Shown: one piece after another, positions 24,526 through 34,832 of the stretch
Layout: each line of letters starts with the position of its first letter
Position numbering within the stretch: position 1 is the first letter of the stretch
NCBI RefSeq assembly: GCF_023715525.1
Contig: NZ_JAMBOG010000002.1
Coordinates: 62,001-126,000 of the forward strand
Source: Kocuria rosea
GTDB lineage: Bacteria; Actinomycetota; Actinomycetes; Actinomycetales; Micrococcaceae
DNA: 64,000 nt
Reading direction: 5' to 3'
Made by a program: the position numbers and the translations under genes
The notes under the pieces: generated by a model
The model's database searches: none
What the model saw: the letters and a program-made list of their open reading frames with translations, nothing else
Told to the model about the DNA's origin: nothing

Positions 24526-25299
24526 TCAGCGGCGCAGGACGGTGGGCAGCACGCCGATGCCCTCGACCTCCACCTCGATGCGGTCGCCCTCGTCGACGAT
24601 GCCGACGCCGGCCGGCGTGCCCGTGAGGATCACGTCGCCGGGCAGGAGGGTGAACGCCTGGGAGATGTAGGAGACGAGGAAGGGGACGTCGAAGACCATG
24701 TCCCGGGTGCTGCCGTCCTGTTTCGTCTCGCCGTTGACGCGGCTGCGCACGGCGAGCGCCGAGGTGTCGAGCTGGGTCTCGATCCAGGGCCCGAGCGGGC
24801 AGGCGCCGTCGAAGCCCTTGGCGCGGGCCCACTGCCCGTCCGTCCGCTGGACGTCGCGGCCGGTGAGGTCGTTGGCGCCGGTGTAGCCGAAGACGACCTC
24901 GGGCACCCGCTCCACGGGGACGTCCTTGCACATCCGCCCGATGACGACGGCGAGCTCGGCCTCGTAGGAGACCTCCTCGGTCCAGGAGGGCAGCGTCACG
25001 GGGTCGCCCGGCCCGGCGACGGCGGTGTTGGGCTTGAGGAACAGCAGCGGGGAGGTGGGCAGCTCGTTGCCCAGCTCGGCGGCGTGGTCGGCATAGTTGC
25101 GCCCGACGCACACGATCTTGGAGCGCGGGATCACGGGGGCCAGGAGGCGGACGTCGGCGAGGTCGTGGACCTGTTCGGTGGGGTGGATCCCGGTGTAGAA
25201 GGGGTCGCCCGCGAGGACGGTGAGGGTCTCCGCTCCCGGCCCGCCCTGCACCGCGCCGAAGTGGATCTCGTTGTCGACCGTGAACCTGGCAATACGCAT
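24526..25299 (-). CDS. Fumarylacetoacetate hydrolase-family protein
   Basis: 257 residues. FAH-family signatures: [35 protein letters not shown], the metal-binding [23 protein letters not shown] and [14 protein letters not shown]. Family members hydrolyse or isomerise oxo-acids with C-C cleavage; several are oxaloacetate decarboxylases, and the specific substrate cannot be read from sequence. A TAGCCT hexamer ends seven bases before the ATG, so the mRNA is probably leaderless. It sits immediately upstream of gltX, an arrangement conserved in many actinobacteria. Confidence 0.93.
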   Translation of the reverse strand: MRIARFTVDNEIHFGAVQGGPGAETLTVLAGDPFYTGIHPTEQVHDLADVRLLAPVIPRSKIVCVGRNYADHAAELGNELPTSPLLFLKPNTAVAGPGDPVTLPSWTEEVSYEAELAVVIGRMCKDVPVERVPEVVFGYTGANDLTGRDVQRTDGQWARAKGFDGACPLGPWIETQLDTSALAVRSRVNGETKQDGSTRDMVFDVPFLVSYISQAFTLLPGDVILTGTPAGVGIVDEGDRIEVEVEGIGVLPTVLRR

Positions 25300-25328
25300 G
25301 GGTCCAGGCTATCCCACGGTCCGCACGG

Positions 25329-25361
25329 CCCCGCGCGGCCCCGGGGCGGGGCCGCGCGGGG
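25329..25361 (-). terminator. Terminator after ilvE
   Basis: A perfect 15-base-pair stem (25329-25343 with 25347-25361) and a three-base loop, immediately beyond the ilvE stop. Confidence 0.8.
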
Positions 25362-25369
25362 GGTGCGGC

Positions 25370-26479
25370 TCAGACGAGGCGGGTGAGCCAGCCGTGGGGG
25401 TCCTCGGCGCGGCCGGTCTGGATGTCCAGCAGCTGCTTGCGGATGTCCATGGTGACCTCGCCGGGACGGGCCCCCTCGTCGCCGATGGTCCCCTCGGTGG
25501 ACAGGAGCCGGCCGATCGGGGTGATCACGGCGGCGGTGCCGCAGGCGAACGCCTCGGTGATCCGCCCGCTCTGCCAGCCCTCGCGCCACTCGTCCAGGGC
25601 GAAGCGGCGCTCCTCGACGGCCATTCCCCGGTCCTTGGCGAGCTGGATGATGGAGCTGCGGGTGACGCCCTCGAGGATGGTGCCGGTGAGCTCCGGGGTC
25701 ACGAGCGTGCCGTCGTCGTAGACGAAGAAGACGTTCATCCCGCCCAGCTCCTCGACGGCGTCCCCGCGGTCGTGGTCCAGGAACATCACCTGCTGGCAGC
25801 CGTGGGTGTCGCCCTCGATCTGCGCGATAAGGGAGGCCGCGTAGTTCCCGCCGCACTTGGCGGCGCCGGTGCCGCCGCGGCCCGCGCGGGCCCAGTTGCG
25901 GGAGAGCCAGATGTCCACCGGCTTGACGGGGCCGCCGAAGTAGTTGCCCGCCGGGGAGGCGATCACCGAGTACAGCACCTGCCGGGACGGGCGCACGCCG
26001 AGGAACGCCTCCGTGGCGATCATGAAGGGGCGCAGGTAGAGGGACTCGCCCTCCCCGTCGGGGACCCACTGCTCGTCCACGGACACGAGCTCCCGGAGGG
26101 AGTCCAGGAACATCTCCTCGGGCAGCTCCGGCAGCGCCAGCCGGCGGGCGGAGCGGTTGAGCCGGGCGGCGTTGGCCTCGGGCCGGAAGGTCCACACGGA
26201 CCCGTCCGCGTGCCGGTACGCCTTGAGCCCCTCGAAGATCTCCTGGCCGTAGTGGAGGACCGCGGCGGCCGGGTCCAGCACCAGCGGCCCGTACGGCTCG
26301 ATCCGCGCGTCGCTCCAGCGGCCCGTGCCGGCGACGACGTCGCCGAACCAGTCGATCTTCACCATGTGGTCGGAGAAGTTCGTGCCGAAGCCCGGGTCGG
26401 CGAGGACGGCCGCCCTGACCTCCTCCGGGACGGGGTCCGGGTTGAGGTTGTGGGCGAAGGTGGTGGGCTGTGTGGTCAC
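25370..26479 (-). CDS. ilvE: Branched-chain amino-acid aminotransferase
   Basis: 369 residues, fold-type IV PLP enzyme making Val, Leu and Ile from their 2-oxo acids. Family segments seen are HYGQEIFEGLKAYRHADG, YLRPFMIATE, GTGAAKCGGNYAASLIAQ (region of the PLP-binding Lys), EELGGMNVFFV and GTAAVITPIG. The GTG at 26479 is preceded by GGGAG; a longer frame adds 13 non-conserved residues. It shares the minus strand with leuB upstream and FAH-gltX downstream but has its own hairpins on both sides. Confidence 0.97.
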   Translation of the reverse strand: MTTQPTTFAHNLNPDPVPEEVRAAVLADPGFGTNFSDHMVKIDWFGDVVAGTGRWSDARIEPYGPLVLDPAAAVLHYGQEIFEGLKAYRHADGSVWTFRPEANAARLNRSARRLALPELPEEMFLDSLRELVSVDEQWVPDGEGESLYLRPFMIATEAFLGVRPSRQVLYSVIASPAGNYFGGPVKPVDIWLSRNWARAGRGGTGAAKCGGNYAASLIAQIEGDTHGCQQVMFLDHDRGDAVEELGGMNVFFVYDDGTLVTPELTGTILEGVTRSSIIQLAKDRGMAVEERRFALDEWREGWQSGRITEAFACGTAAVITPIGRLLSTEGTIGDEGARPGEVTMDIRKQLLDIQTGRAEDPHGWLTRLV

Positions 26480-26552
26480 TGCGTCTCCCTGCGGGGTCGA
26501 CCCCGTGGCGACCGGCACGCGGGGCGGGCGGATGGTTCGTGCTCCAGCCTAT

Positions 26553-26580
26553 CCCCGCCGCACCGTGCGGCGCGGCGGGG
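26553..26580 (-). terminator. Hairpin after leuB
   Basis: A nine-base-pair stem, CCCCGCCGC/GCGGCGGGG (26553-26561 with 26572-26580), between leuB and ilvE. A smaller inner hairpin can also form. Confidence 0.55.
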
Positions 26581-26616
26581 ACGCGGAGGGGCCCGGGGCG
26601 GCGGCCCGCCCGGGGC

Positions 26617-27693
26617 TCAGCGCAGGGCCGCGAGGACGCCGTCGCCGATCTGCGCCGTGGTGCGCTCCTCGTGGCCGTGCTCGGCGAGGTCCTGCTCCAC
26701 GGCGGCCTCGACGCGGGCGGCGAGCTCGGGGTGGCCCAGGTGGTCGAGCATCATGGCGGCGGCCAGGATCGCGGCGACCGGGTTCGCCTTCTGCTGCCCC
26801 GCGATGTCGGGTGCCGAGCCGTGGACGGGCTCGAACATCGACGGGGCGGTGCGGTCGGCGTTGATGTTGCCGGCCGGGGCGAGGCCGATCCCGCCGCTGA
26901 CGGCCCCGGCGAGGTCGGTGAGGATGTCGCCGAAGAGGTTGTCGGTGACGATGACGTCGAAGCGCGAGGGGTCGGTGGTGAGGAAGATCGTGGCGGCGTC
27001 CACGTGCAGGTAGTCGACGGCCACCTGCGGGTACTCCGCGCCGATCTCCTCGACGAGGCGGGCGTAGAGCCGCCCGGCGTTGACGAGCACGTTGTGCTTG
27101 TGCACCAGGGTCAGCTTCCGGCGCTCCCGCCGGGCGGCGAGCTCGAAGGCGTAGCGCACGAGCCGGCGCACCCCGTAGGCGGTGTTGAGGGAGACCTCGG
27201 TGGCGATCTCGGCGTCGGTGCCCGCGCGCAACCGCCCGCCGTTGCCGGCGTAGGGGCCCTCGGTGCCCTCGCGGACCACCACGAAGTCGATCTCCCCCGG
27301 CCGGGCCAGCGGGCTCGTGGTGCCCGGGAACAGCTTCGACGGGCGGAGGTTCACGAAGTGGTCCAGGCTGAAGCGCATCTTCAGCAGGACGTCGCGCTCG
27401 ATGATCCCGGAGGGCACCCGCTGGTCGCCCGGGGCGGCGCCGACCGCGCCGAAGAGGATGGCGTCGCAGGCCCGCAGCTCCTCGAGCGTCTGCTCGGTGA
27501 GGGTCTCCCCCGTCTCGAGCCAGTGCTGGGCGCCGAGCCCGAACCGGCGCTTCTCCACGGTGAGACCGGCGCCGGAGGTCACGGCGTCGAGGACCTTCTC
27601 GGCCTCGGCCACGACCTCCGGGCCGATCCCGTCGCCGGGCACGACGGCGATGCTCAGGTGGGTGGGGGCTGCTGCGGGTGTCGAGTCGCTCAT
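26617..27693 (-). CDS. leuB: 3-isopropylmalate dehydrogenase
   Basis: 358 residues; oxidises and decarboxylates 3-isopropylmalate in leucine synthesis. Seen are [38 protein letters not shown], the Asp-rich metal site [16 protein letters not shown] and [21 protein letters not shown] hexamer ends seven bases before the ATG and there is no ribosome binding site, so translation is probably leaderless. The adenosine-binding loop reads [14 protein letters not shown], which favours NAD. Confidence 0.98.
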   Translation of the reverse strand: MSDSTPAAAPTHLSIAVVPGDGIGPEVVAEAEKVLDAVTSGAGLTVEKRRFGLGAQHWLETGETLTEQTLEELRACDAILFGAVGAAPGDQRVPSGIIERDVLLKMRFSLDHFVNLRPSKLFPGTTSPLARPGEIDFVVVREGTEGPYAGNGGRLRAGTDAEIATEVSLNTAYGVRRLVRYAFELAARRERRKLTLVHKHNVLVNAGRLYARLVEEIGAEYPQVAVDYLHVDAATIFLTTDPSRFDVIVTDNLFGDILTDLAGAVSGGIGLAPAGNINADRTAPSMFEPVHGSAPDIAGQQKANPVAAILAAAMMLDHLGHPELAARVEAAVEQDLAEHGHEERTTAQIGDGVLAALR

Positions 27694-27759
27694 TCCGCCA
27701 GGATATGAGCGCCGTCACGGTCCTATCCACGCACCGGACGGACGTCTCACATCCCGGAC

Positions 27760-27777
27760 AGCCGGGCGTGCCCGGCT
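27760..27777 (-). terminator. Small hairpin at the metG 3' end
   Basis: An AGCCGGGC/GCCCGGCT repeat with a two-base centre abuts the metG stop codon. It is weaker than the other hairpins. Confidence 0.45.
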
Positions 27778-29339
27778 CAGGCCTGCAGCACGGCGGGCTC
27801 CTCGTAGCGCGGGAAGACCGGCGCGGGCTTCGGCAGCTCGGTGCCCGCGGCGATGGGCGTGCCCAGCGCGGCGAACAGGCGGGCCTCTCCCTCGGGCTGG
27901 CCGAGGACGTCGAGCAGCCGGGCCGCGGAGCCGGGCATGACCGCCTGGACGAGGATGCCCACGACCCGCACGACCTCGAGCGTCACCCACAGGACCGTGG
28001 CCATGCGCTCGGGGTCGGTCCTGCGCAGCTTCCACGGCTCCATCGCGCTGAAGTACCGGTTGGTCTCGGCGACCACCTTCCAGACGAGCTCGAGCGCGCG
28101 GTGGAACTGCTGCTCGTCGAACTCGGCGCGCACCGGTGCGTAGAGCCCGGCCGCGGCGTCGAGCAGGGCGCGGTCCTCGGCGGTGAGCTCCCCCGGCGCG
28201 GGTACCCGGCCCTCGCAGTTCTTGGCGACCATGGACAGCGAGCGCTGGGCGAGGTTGCCGAGGTCGTTCGCGAGGTCGGAGTTGATCCGGTTGCGGATCC
28301 CGTCGTGGGAGTAGCTGCCGTCCTGGCCGAAGGGCACCTCGCGGAGCAGGAAGAAGCGCAGCGGGTCGAGGCCGTACTCGGCGACGAGGGCGTGCGGGTC
28401 GATGACGTTGCCCACGGACTTCGACATCTTCTCGCCCTGGTTGAACAGGAACCCGTGGGCGAAGACCCGCTTGGGCAGGGGCAGGCCGGCGGACATGAGG
28501 AACGCCGGCCAGTACACGGCGTGGAAGCGGGCGATGTCCTTGCCGATGACGTGGGCGTCGGCCGGCCAGTAGGTGCGGAACAGCTCGGAGCCGGTGTCCG
28601 GGAAGCCCGCGCCGGTGAGGTAGTTGGTCAGGGCGTCCACCCACACGTACATCACGTGGTCGGGGTTGCCGGGCACGGGCACGCCCCAGTCGAACGTGGT
28701 GCGGGAGATCGACAGGTCCTCCAGCCCGGAGCGCACGAACGAGGCGACCTCGTTGCGGCGGGTCTCGGGCAGGACGAAGCCCTCCTGCTCGTAGAGGGCC
28801 AGGAGCCGGTCCTGGTAGGCGGAGAGCCGGAAGAAGTAGGACTCCTCCTCGGTCCAGGTGACCTCCGTGCCGGTGCCGGTGGAGTAGCGGGCGCCGTCCT
28901 CGCGCAGCTCGGTCTCGTCCTCGGCGTAGTAGGCCTCGTCGCGCACCGAGTACCAGCCCGCGTACTTGCCGAGGTAGATGTCCCCGGCCTCCTCCATGCG
29001 CCGCCACAGCGCCGCGGACGCCGCGTAGTGGTCGTCGTCCGTGGTGCGGATGAACCGGTCGTAGGAGATGTTGAGGGCGTCGTCCATCTCCCGGAAGCGC
29101 GCCGCGTTGCGGTCCGCGAGCTGCCGGGCGGTGAGGCCCTCCTGCTCGGCGGTCTGCTGCATCTTCTGCCCGTGCTCGTCGGTGCCCGTCAGGAAGCGGA
29201 CGTCGAAGCCGTCCAGCCGCTTGAACCGGGCCATGACGTCGGTCGCGATGGCCTCGTAGGCGTGCCCGATGTGCGGGGCGCCGTTGGGGTACGCAATGGC
29301 CGTGGTGATGTAGTACGGGGTGCGGTCGGAAGAAGTCAC
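27777..29339 (-). CDS. metG: Methionyl-tRNA synthetase
   Basis: 520 residues, class I. Seen are [20 protein letters not shown] with [31 protein letters not shown] and [14 protein letters not shown] with KMSKS. It is the short form without the dimerisation tail, and the zinc-knuckle cysteines of the E. coli type are missing. The GTG at 29339 is used instead of 29348 because TAGAGT (29352-29347) would place the transcript start at 29339-29340, making it leaderless; 29348 would be too close to the -10. The divergent AIM24 gene begins 87 bases away. Confidence 0.96.
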   Translation of the reverse strand: MTSSDRTPYYITTAIAYPNGAPHIGHAYEAIATDVMARFKRLDGFDVRFLTGTDEHGQKMQQTAEQEGLTARQLADRNAARFREMDDALNISYDRFIRTTDDDHYAASAALWRRMEEAGDIYLGKYAGWYSVRDEAYYAEDETELREDGARYSTGTGTEVTWTEEESYFFRLSAYQDRLLALYEQEGFVLPETRRNEVASFVRSGLEDLSISRTTFDWGVPVPGNPDHVMYVWVDALTNYLTGAGFPDTGSELFRTYWPADAHVIGKDIARFHAVYWPAFLMSAGLPLPKRVFAHGFLFNQGEKMSKSVGNVIDPHALVAEYGLDPLRFFLLREVPFGQDGSYSHDGIRNRINSDLANDLGNLAQRSLSMVAKNCEGRVPAPGELTAEDRALLDAAAGLYAPVRAEFDEQQFHRALELVWKVVAETNRYFSAMEPWKLRRTDPERMATVLWVTLEVVRVVGILVQAVMPGSAARLLDVLGQPEGEARLFAALGTPIAAGTELPKPAPVFPRYEEPAVLQA

Positions 29340-29425
29340 GGCGTCCACTCTACCGATCCCGCATTTGCCGTGGCCGCAGTGCCACGATGGGTGGGACAGC
29401 GTGCACCCGATCCCAGGAGGCCACC

Positions 29426-30094
29426 GTGCGCAGCGAGCTCTTCGCCCAGGACAACTTCGAACGCCAGAGCCACGAGCGGTGGACGCTCCAGTCGGAGCGC
29501 ATGCTCCGGGTGGGGCTGGGCCCCGACGTCGTCGCCACCAAGGGGGCGATGGTCGCCTACCAGGGGCAGATGGGGTTCAGGCACGAGGGCTCCGGGTCCA
29601 TCGGCAAGCTGATGAAGAAGGTCCTCACCAATGAGGACGCCCCCATGATGCGCGTCTCCGGCCAGGGCGAGGTGTTCTTCGCCCGGCAGGCCCGCAACGT
29701 CTTCACCGTGCTGCTCGAGGGCGAGGCCCTGACGGTCAGCAGCGACGCCCTGCTCGCCTTCGACGACACCCTGGGCTGGGACATCCGCCGGCTCCAGGGG
29801 GCCGGGCTGATGGCCGGCGGGCTGTTCAACCTGGAGCTGTCCGGCCACGGCATGCTGGCCCTGTGCGCCGACGGCGCCCCGATGATCCTCGACTGCTCGC
29901 AGCAGCCCACGTTCGTGGATCCGCAGGCCGCCGTGGCGTGGTCCGCGAACCTGGCCCCGGGGATCAAGAACGACCTGTCGATGGGCTCGCTGCTGCGCGG
30001 GGGCTCCGGCGAGGCGTTCCAGCTCGCCTTCCACGGCCCGGGCTTCGTCATCGTCCAGCCCTCCGAGGGCCTGCCCGTGGTGCGCCAGGCCTGA
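29426..30094 (+). CDS. AIM24-family protein
   Basis: 222 residues. The beta-rich, glycine-repeating sequence ([51 protein letters not shown]) matches the TIGR00266/AIM24 family, a beta-sandwich of unknown biochemical role. The GTG at 29426 follows AGGAGG at five bases, which rules out the longer upstream frame. It is transcribed alone and diverges from metG. Confidence 0.88.
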   Translation: MRSELFAQDNFERQSHERWTLQSERMLRVGLGPDVVATKGAMVAYQGQMGFRHEGSGSIGKLMKKVLTNEDAPMMRVSGQGEVFFARQARNVFTVLLEGEALTVSSDALLAFDDTLGWDIRRLQGAGLMAGGLFNLELSGHGMLALCADGAPMILDCSQQPTFVDPQAAVAWSANLAPGIKNDLSMGSLLRGGSGEAFQLAFHGPGFVIVQPSEGLPVVRQA

Positions 30095-30318
30095 GCCGCC
30101 CGCCGGGCGGGCGCGCCCGGGCACGGACCCCCGAGCGCGTCACAATGGCACATTCCCCGGGGCCGCCGGAACGGTCCCGGACGACGGGCCCGCCCGCCGC
30201 GGTCCGGGCCGCGAGGGCGCCCGTGACCTGCGACGACGGGCGCCCGGCCACCTCCGCCCGAGCCGGTGCGACGATCCATCGGTTTTTCCTATCCGTGCAG
30301 TAGCCAACAAACCTTGGA

Positions 30319-30334
30319 CGTGACGCAGCTCACA
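30319..30334 (+). promoter_or_regulatory. CRP/GlxR-like operator upstream of the dicarboxylate operon
   Basis: CGTGACGCAGCTCACA matches TGTGA-N6-TCACA at nine of ten conserved positions. It lies 41 bases before the transporter GTG and about 220 bases after the AIM24 stop; the rest of this 280-base gap holds no gene. Actinobacterial CRP/GlxR (cAMP-binding) regulators use this consensus at carbon-source genes. Confidence 0.65.
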
Positions 30335-30374
30335 GGAGCATGGTTGTGCTATCCGACGAGGAAGGACCAGGACC

Positions 30375-32009
30375 GTGCAGATCCAGGAACCGGCGCCCTC
30401 GGGAGCGCCCAGCACACCCGCACCGCCTCGCACCGACGTGCGCGCGGCCCTGCTGGGGGGCAAGACGTTCCGCAGCCTCAGCGAGCAGACCCTGACCCCG
30501 CGGGAGGAGAAGTTCGAACGCGCCCGCCAGACCACCGGGCTCTTCCTCGCCCCGGCGGCGGCGATCCTGTTCGCGCTGCTGCCGCTGGACCTGGACCGTA
30601 CCCAGCACCTGCTGGCCGCGGTGCTGCTGGGGGTGATCATCCTGTGGATCACCGAGCCGGTGCCCATCCCCGTGGGCGGGCTCATGGGCGTGGCCGCGAT
30701 CGTGATCCTCGGGGTCGCCCCGGCCCCGGACGTGCTGGCCCCGTTCGGCTCCACCACGATCTTCACCTTCATCGGCGCCTTCATCCTCGCCGCGGCGATG
30801 CTCAAGCACGGCATCGCCCAGCGCCTGGCCTTCGCCGTGCTCTCCCTGCCCGGGGTGGGCAAGTCCACCTACCGCATCATCATCGCCTTCGGCGTGATCA
30901 CCTGCCTGCTCTCGGCCTTCGTCTCCAACACCGCGACCGTGGCGATGCTCATGCCCACCGCCCTGGGCATCCTGGCGGTGATCGCCCAGATGATGCAGGA
31001 CCGCGGGATCGTCAAGGCCGACTTCGACCCGCTGCGCCTGCGCGTGGGGGCGGCCCTGCTGCTGATGCTCGCCTACGGCGCCTCCGTCGGCGGGCTGCTC
31101 ACCCCGGTGGGCTCGCCCCCGAACCTCATCGGGCGCGGGCTGATCGAGGAGGCCACCGGCACCCGGATCTCCTTCGCCCAGTGGATGGCCACCGCCTTCC
31201 CCATCTGCCTGGCCATGTTCGTGGTCCTGGCGGCGGTCATGTTCCTGCTCAACAAGCCCGAGGTGCGGCGGATCGAGGGCGTGGAGGAGTACATCCGCGA
31301 GCAGAAGGCCACCCAGGGCCCGATGTCGCGGGCGGAGGTCAACACCCTGACCGCCTTCGGGATCACCGTGACCCTGTGGCTGCTGCCGGCCGTGGCCAGC
31401 CTGATCGGCGGCACCGACTCGGCCGCCTACATCTTCCTCGACGACCGCCTCGACGAGGGCATCGTCGCCGTGCTCGGCGCCTCCCTGCTGTTCGTCCTGC
31501 CCACCAACTGGGCCAAGCGCGAGGCCACCCTGACCTGGTCGGACGCGGCGAAGATCGACTGGGGCACCATCATCCTCTTCGGCACCGGCATCATCTTCGG
31601 CTCCCTGCTCGCCGCCACCGGCCTGGCCGAGACCATCGGCACCGGCGCGGCCGAGAACCTGGCCATCACCAACGTCGTGGCGATCACCGTGTTCTCCGCG
31701 GTGCTGGCCATCCTCATCTCGGAGACCACCTCCAACACCGCCTCGGCGGCGGTGATCGTGCCCATCGTCATCCCGCTGTGCCAGGCCATCGGGGTCGACC
31801 CCTTCGTCCCGGCCCTCGCGGCCACGTTCGCGGCGTCCTTCGGGTTCATGCTCCCGGTCTCCACCCCGCAGAACGCCATCGTCTACGGCACCGGGGCCGT
31901 GCCCATCACCCGCATGATCCGCACCGGCATCGTCTTCGACATCCTCGGCGCGATCCTCATCATCACGATCATCCCCGTGATGATCAGTATCACCGGGATC
32001 AGCGGCTGA
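30375..32009 (+). CDS. Sodium/dicarboxylate symporter (DASS/SLC13 family)
   Basis: 544 residues and about 12-14 membrane segments. DASS signatures include ILWITEPVPIPVGGLMG, LSAFVSNTATVAMLMPTALG with the first SNT Na+/substrate motif, SETTSNTASAAVIVPIVIP with the second, and GASVGGLLTPVGSPPNLIG. A soluble N-terminal extension of about 50 residues precedes the first segment. It probably imports C4-dicarboxylates. The GTG is preceded by GAGGAAGGA. The following gene begins 29 bases later and encodes a tartrate/D-malate dehydrogenase, which sets the likely substrate class. Confidence 0.93.
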   Translation: MQIQEPAPSGAPSTPAPPRTDVRAALLGGKTFRSLSEQTLTPREEKFERARQTTGLFLAPAAAILFALLPLDLDRTQHLLAAVLLGVIILWITEPVPIPVGGLMGVAAIVILGVAPAPDVLAPFGSTTIFTFIGAFILAAAMLKHGIAQRLAFAVLSLPGVGKSTYRIIIAFGVITCLLSAFVSNTATVAMLMPTALGILAVIAQMMQDRGIVKADFDPLRLRVGAALLLMLAYGASVGGLLTPVGSPPNLIGRGLIEEATGTRISFAQWMATAFPICLAMFVVLAAVMFLLNKPEVRRIEGVEEYIREQKATQGPMSRAEVNTLTAFGITVTLWLLPAVASLIGGTDSAAYIFLDDRLDEGIVAVLGASLLFVLPTNWAKREATLTWSDAAKIDWGTIILFGTGIIFGSLLAATGLAETIGTGAAENLAITNVVAITVFSAVLAILISETTSNTASAAVIVPIVIPLCQAIGVDPFVPALAATFAASFGFMLPVSTPQNAIVYGTGAVPITRMIRTGIVFDILGAILIITIIPVMISITGISG

Positions 32010-32038
32010 GGCCGGGAAGCGAGCAGGAGGAGCACCAC

Positions 32039-33100
32039 GTGGAGAGCACACGCCGCTACACCGTCGACGTCATCGCCGGCGACGGCATCGGCCAGGAGGT
32101 CACCCCGGCGGCCATGCGTTGCGCCGACGCCGTCGCGCAGGCGCACGGGTTCCGGATCGACTGGCGCGAGCGCGACTGGGGCTCGGACCGGTACCGCGCG
32201 CACGGGCGGATGATGCCCGTGGACGGGCTGGAGACGCTGGCCACCGGGGACGCGATCCTGCTCGGTGCCGTGGGCGCCCCGGACATCGCCGACGAGGTGA
32301 CGCTGTGGGGGCTGCTCATCCCGATCCGCCGCGAGTTCCTGCAGTACGTGAACCTGCGGCCCATCCGCATCCTGCCCGGGGTGGTCTCCCCCCTGCGCGG
32401 GGTGGACGAGCTGGACCTGGTCATCGTGCGCGAGAACGTCGAGGGCGAGTACTCCGAGGTCGGCGGCCGGCTCTACCGCGGCCGCCCCGAGGAGATGGCC
32501 GTCCAGGAGTCGGTGTTCACCCGGACCGGGGTCGCCCGCGTGGCCCGCTACGCGGCCGAGCTCGCCCGGACCCGCGGCGGGCGGCTCGTCTCGGCGACCA
32601 AGTCCAACGGCATCATCCACACGATGCCGTTCTGGGACGAGGTCGTGGCCGAGGTCGTGGCCGGGTACCCGCAGGTGCAGGTCGAGAAGGTGCTCATCGA
32701 CGCGCTGGCCGCGCGCCTGGTGCTGAAGCCGCACAGCGTGGACGTGGTGGTGGCGTCCAACCTCTTCGGCGACATCCTCTCCGACCTCGTGGCGGGGGTC
32801 GCCGGGTCCATCGGGGTCGCCCCCAGCGCGAACCTGAACCCGGAGAAGGCCCACCCCTCCATGTTCGAGCCGGTCCACGGCTCCGCCCCCGACATCGCGG
32901 GACGGGGCGTCGCCAACCCCGTGGGCACGATGTGGGCGGCCGCCATGATGCTGGACCACCTCGGGGAGCCCGACGCGGCCCGCGCCCTGGAGGCGGCGTT
33001 CGAGCAGGCCATGGCCGCCGGCGTGCGCACCGCCGACCTGGGCGGGAGCGCCGGCACCGAGGAGTTCACGCGCGAGGTGCTGGCCCGCTGCACGGCCTGA
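32039..33100 (+). CDS. Tartrate/D-malate dehydrogenase (decarboxylating)
   Basis: 353 residues of the isocitrate/isopropylmalate dehydrogenase superfamily. The TtuC/DmlA branch is indicated by HGRMMPVDGLETL, LLGAVGAPDIADEVTLWGLL and NLRPIRILPGVVSPLRGVDE, which differ from leuB. The Lys/Asp catalytic and metal sites lie in SATKSNGIIHTMPFWDEV and ASNLFGDILSDLVAG. It would oxidise tartrate or D-malate to oxaloglycolate or pyruvate with NAD. The GTG at 32039 has CAGGAGG 11 bases upstream. It forms an operon with the DASS transporter, consistent with import followed by catabolism. Confidence 0.92.
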   Translation: MESTRRYTVDVIAGDGIGQEVTPAAMRCADAVAQAHGFRIDWRERDWGSDRYRAHGRMMPVDGLETLATGDAILLGAVGAPDIADEVTLWGLLIPIRREFLQYVNLRPIRILPGVVSPLRGVDELDLVIVRENVEGEYSEVGGRLYRGRPEEMAVQESVFTRTGVARVARYAAELARTRGGRLVSATKSNGIIHTMPFWDEVVAEVVAGYPQVQVEKVLIDALAARLVLKPHSVDVVVASNLFGDILSDLVAGVAGSIGVAPSANLNPEKAHPSMFEPVHGSAPDIAGRGVANPVGTMWAAAMMLDHLGEPDAARALEAAFEQAMAAGVRTADLGGSAGTEEFTREVLARCTA

Positions 33101-33121
33101 GCACGCCCGGACACCGCCTGA

Positions 33122-33173
33122 GCACGACGACGCCGCGCCGCCCCCGGGAGGGGACGGCGCGGCGTCGTCGTGC
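33122..33173. terminator. Bidirectional terminator
   Basis: A perfect 19-base-pair stem (33122-33140 with 33155-33173) between the convergent dehydrogenase and ilvC genes, probably ending both transcripts. Confidence 0.85.
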
Positions 33174-33188
33174 GGGGAGCGCGGCCGG

Positions 33189-34271
<1,083 letters not shown>

Positions 34272-34320
34272 TCAGGGGTGTCGGCGGGCCGGCGCCCGCG
34301 GCCACCGCCGCCCGGGGGCG

Positions 34321-34830
34321 TCAGTGGCGCAGGGCGCGGTCGCTCATCGACTTCGGACCACGTCCGAGGGCCAGCGTACCGGCCCGGACGATCTCCCGGA
34401 CGCCGAAGGGCTCCAGGACGTCCAGCAGCGCCCGGAGCTTGTCCGGGGCGCCGGTGGCCTCGATGACGAGCGACTCGGTGGAGACGTCGACAACGGTGGC
34501 ACGGAACAGGTCTGCGGCTTGGGTGACCTGCAGACGGGTCGCGGCGTCGGCACGGACCTTGACCATGATGTGGTCACGCTGCACCGACGACTCGGGGGTG
34601 AGCTCGACGATCTTGAGGACGTTGATCAGCTTGTTCAGCTGCTTCGTGACCTGCTCGAGCAGCTCGCCCTCGGCCTCCACCACCACGGTGATGCGGGAGA
34701 CGCCCTCGAGCTCCGTGGGTCCCACGGCGAGCGAGTCGATGTTGAAGGCGCGGCGGGCGAACAGCCCGGCCACGCGGGTCAGCACGCCCGGCTTGTCCTC
34801 GACGAGCACGGAGAGGGTGTGTCGGCTCAT
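34321..34830 (-). CDS. ilvN: Acetolactate synthase small (regulatory) subunit
   Basis: 169 residues. An N-terminal ACT domain (HTLSVLVEDKPGVLTRVAG, then FARRAFNIDSLAVGPTE) is followed by the ALS_ss_C domain (RDHIMVKVRADAATR). It activates IlvB and carries the Val-feedback site. It starts one base after the ilvB stop (stop at 34833, ATG at 34830), so translation is coupled. Confidence 0.97.
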   Translation of the reverse strand: MSRHTLSVLVEDKPGVLTRVAGLFARRAFNIDSLAVGPTELEGVSRITVVVEAEGELLEQVTKQLNKLINVLKIVELTPESSVQRDHIMVKVRADAATRLQVTQAADLFRATVVDVSTESLVIEATGAPDKLRALLDVLEPFGVREIVRAGTLALGRGPKSMSDRALRH

Positions 34831-34832
34831 GG

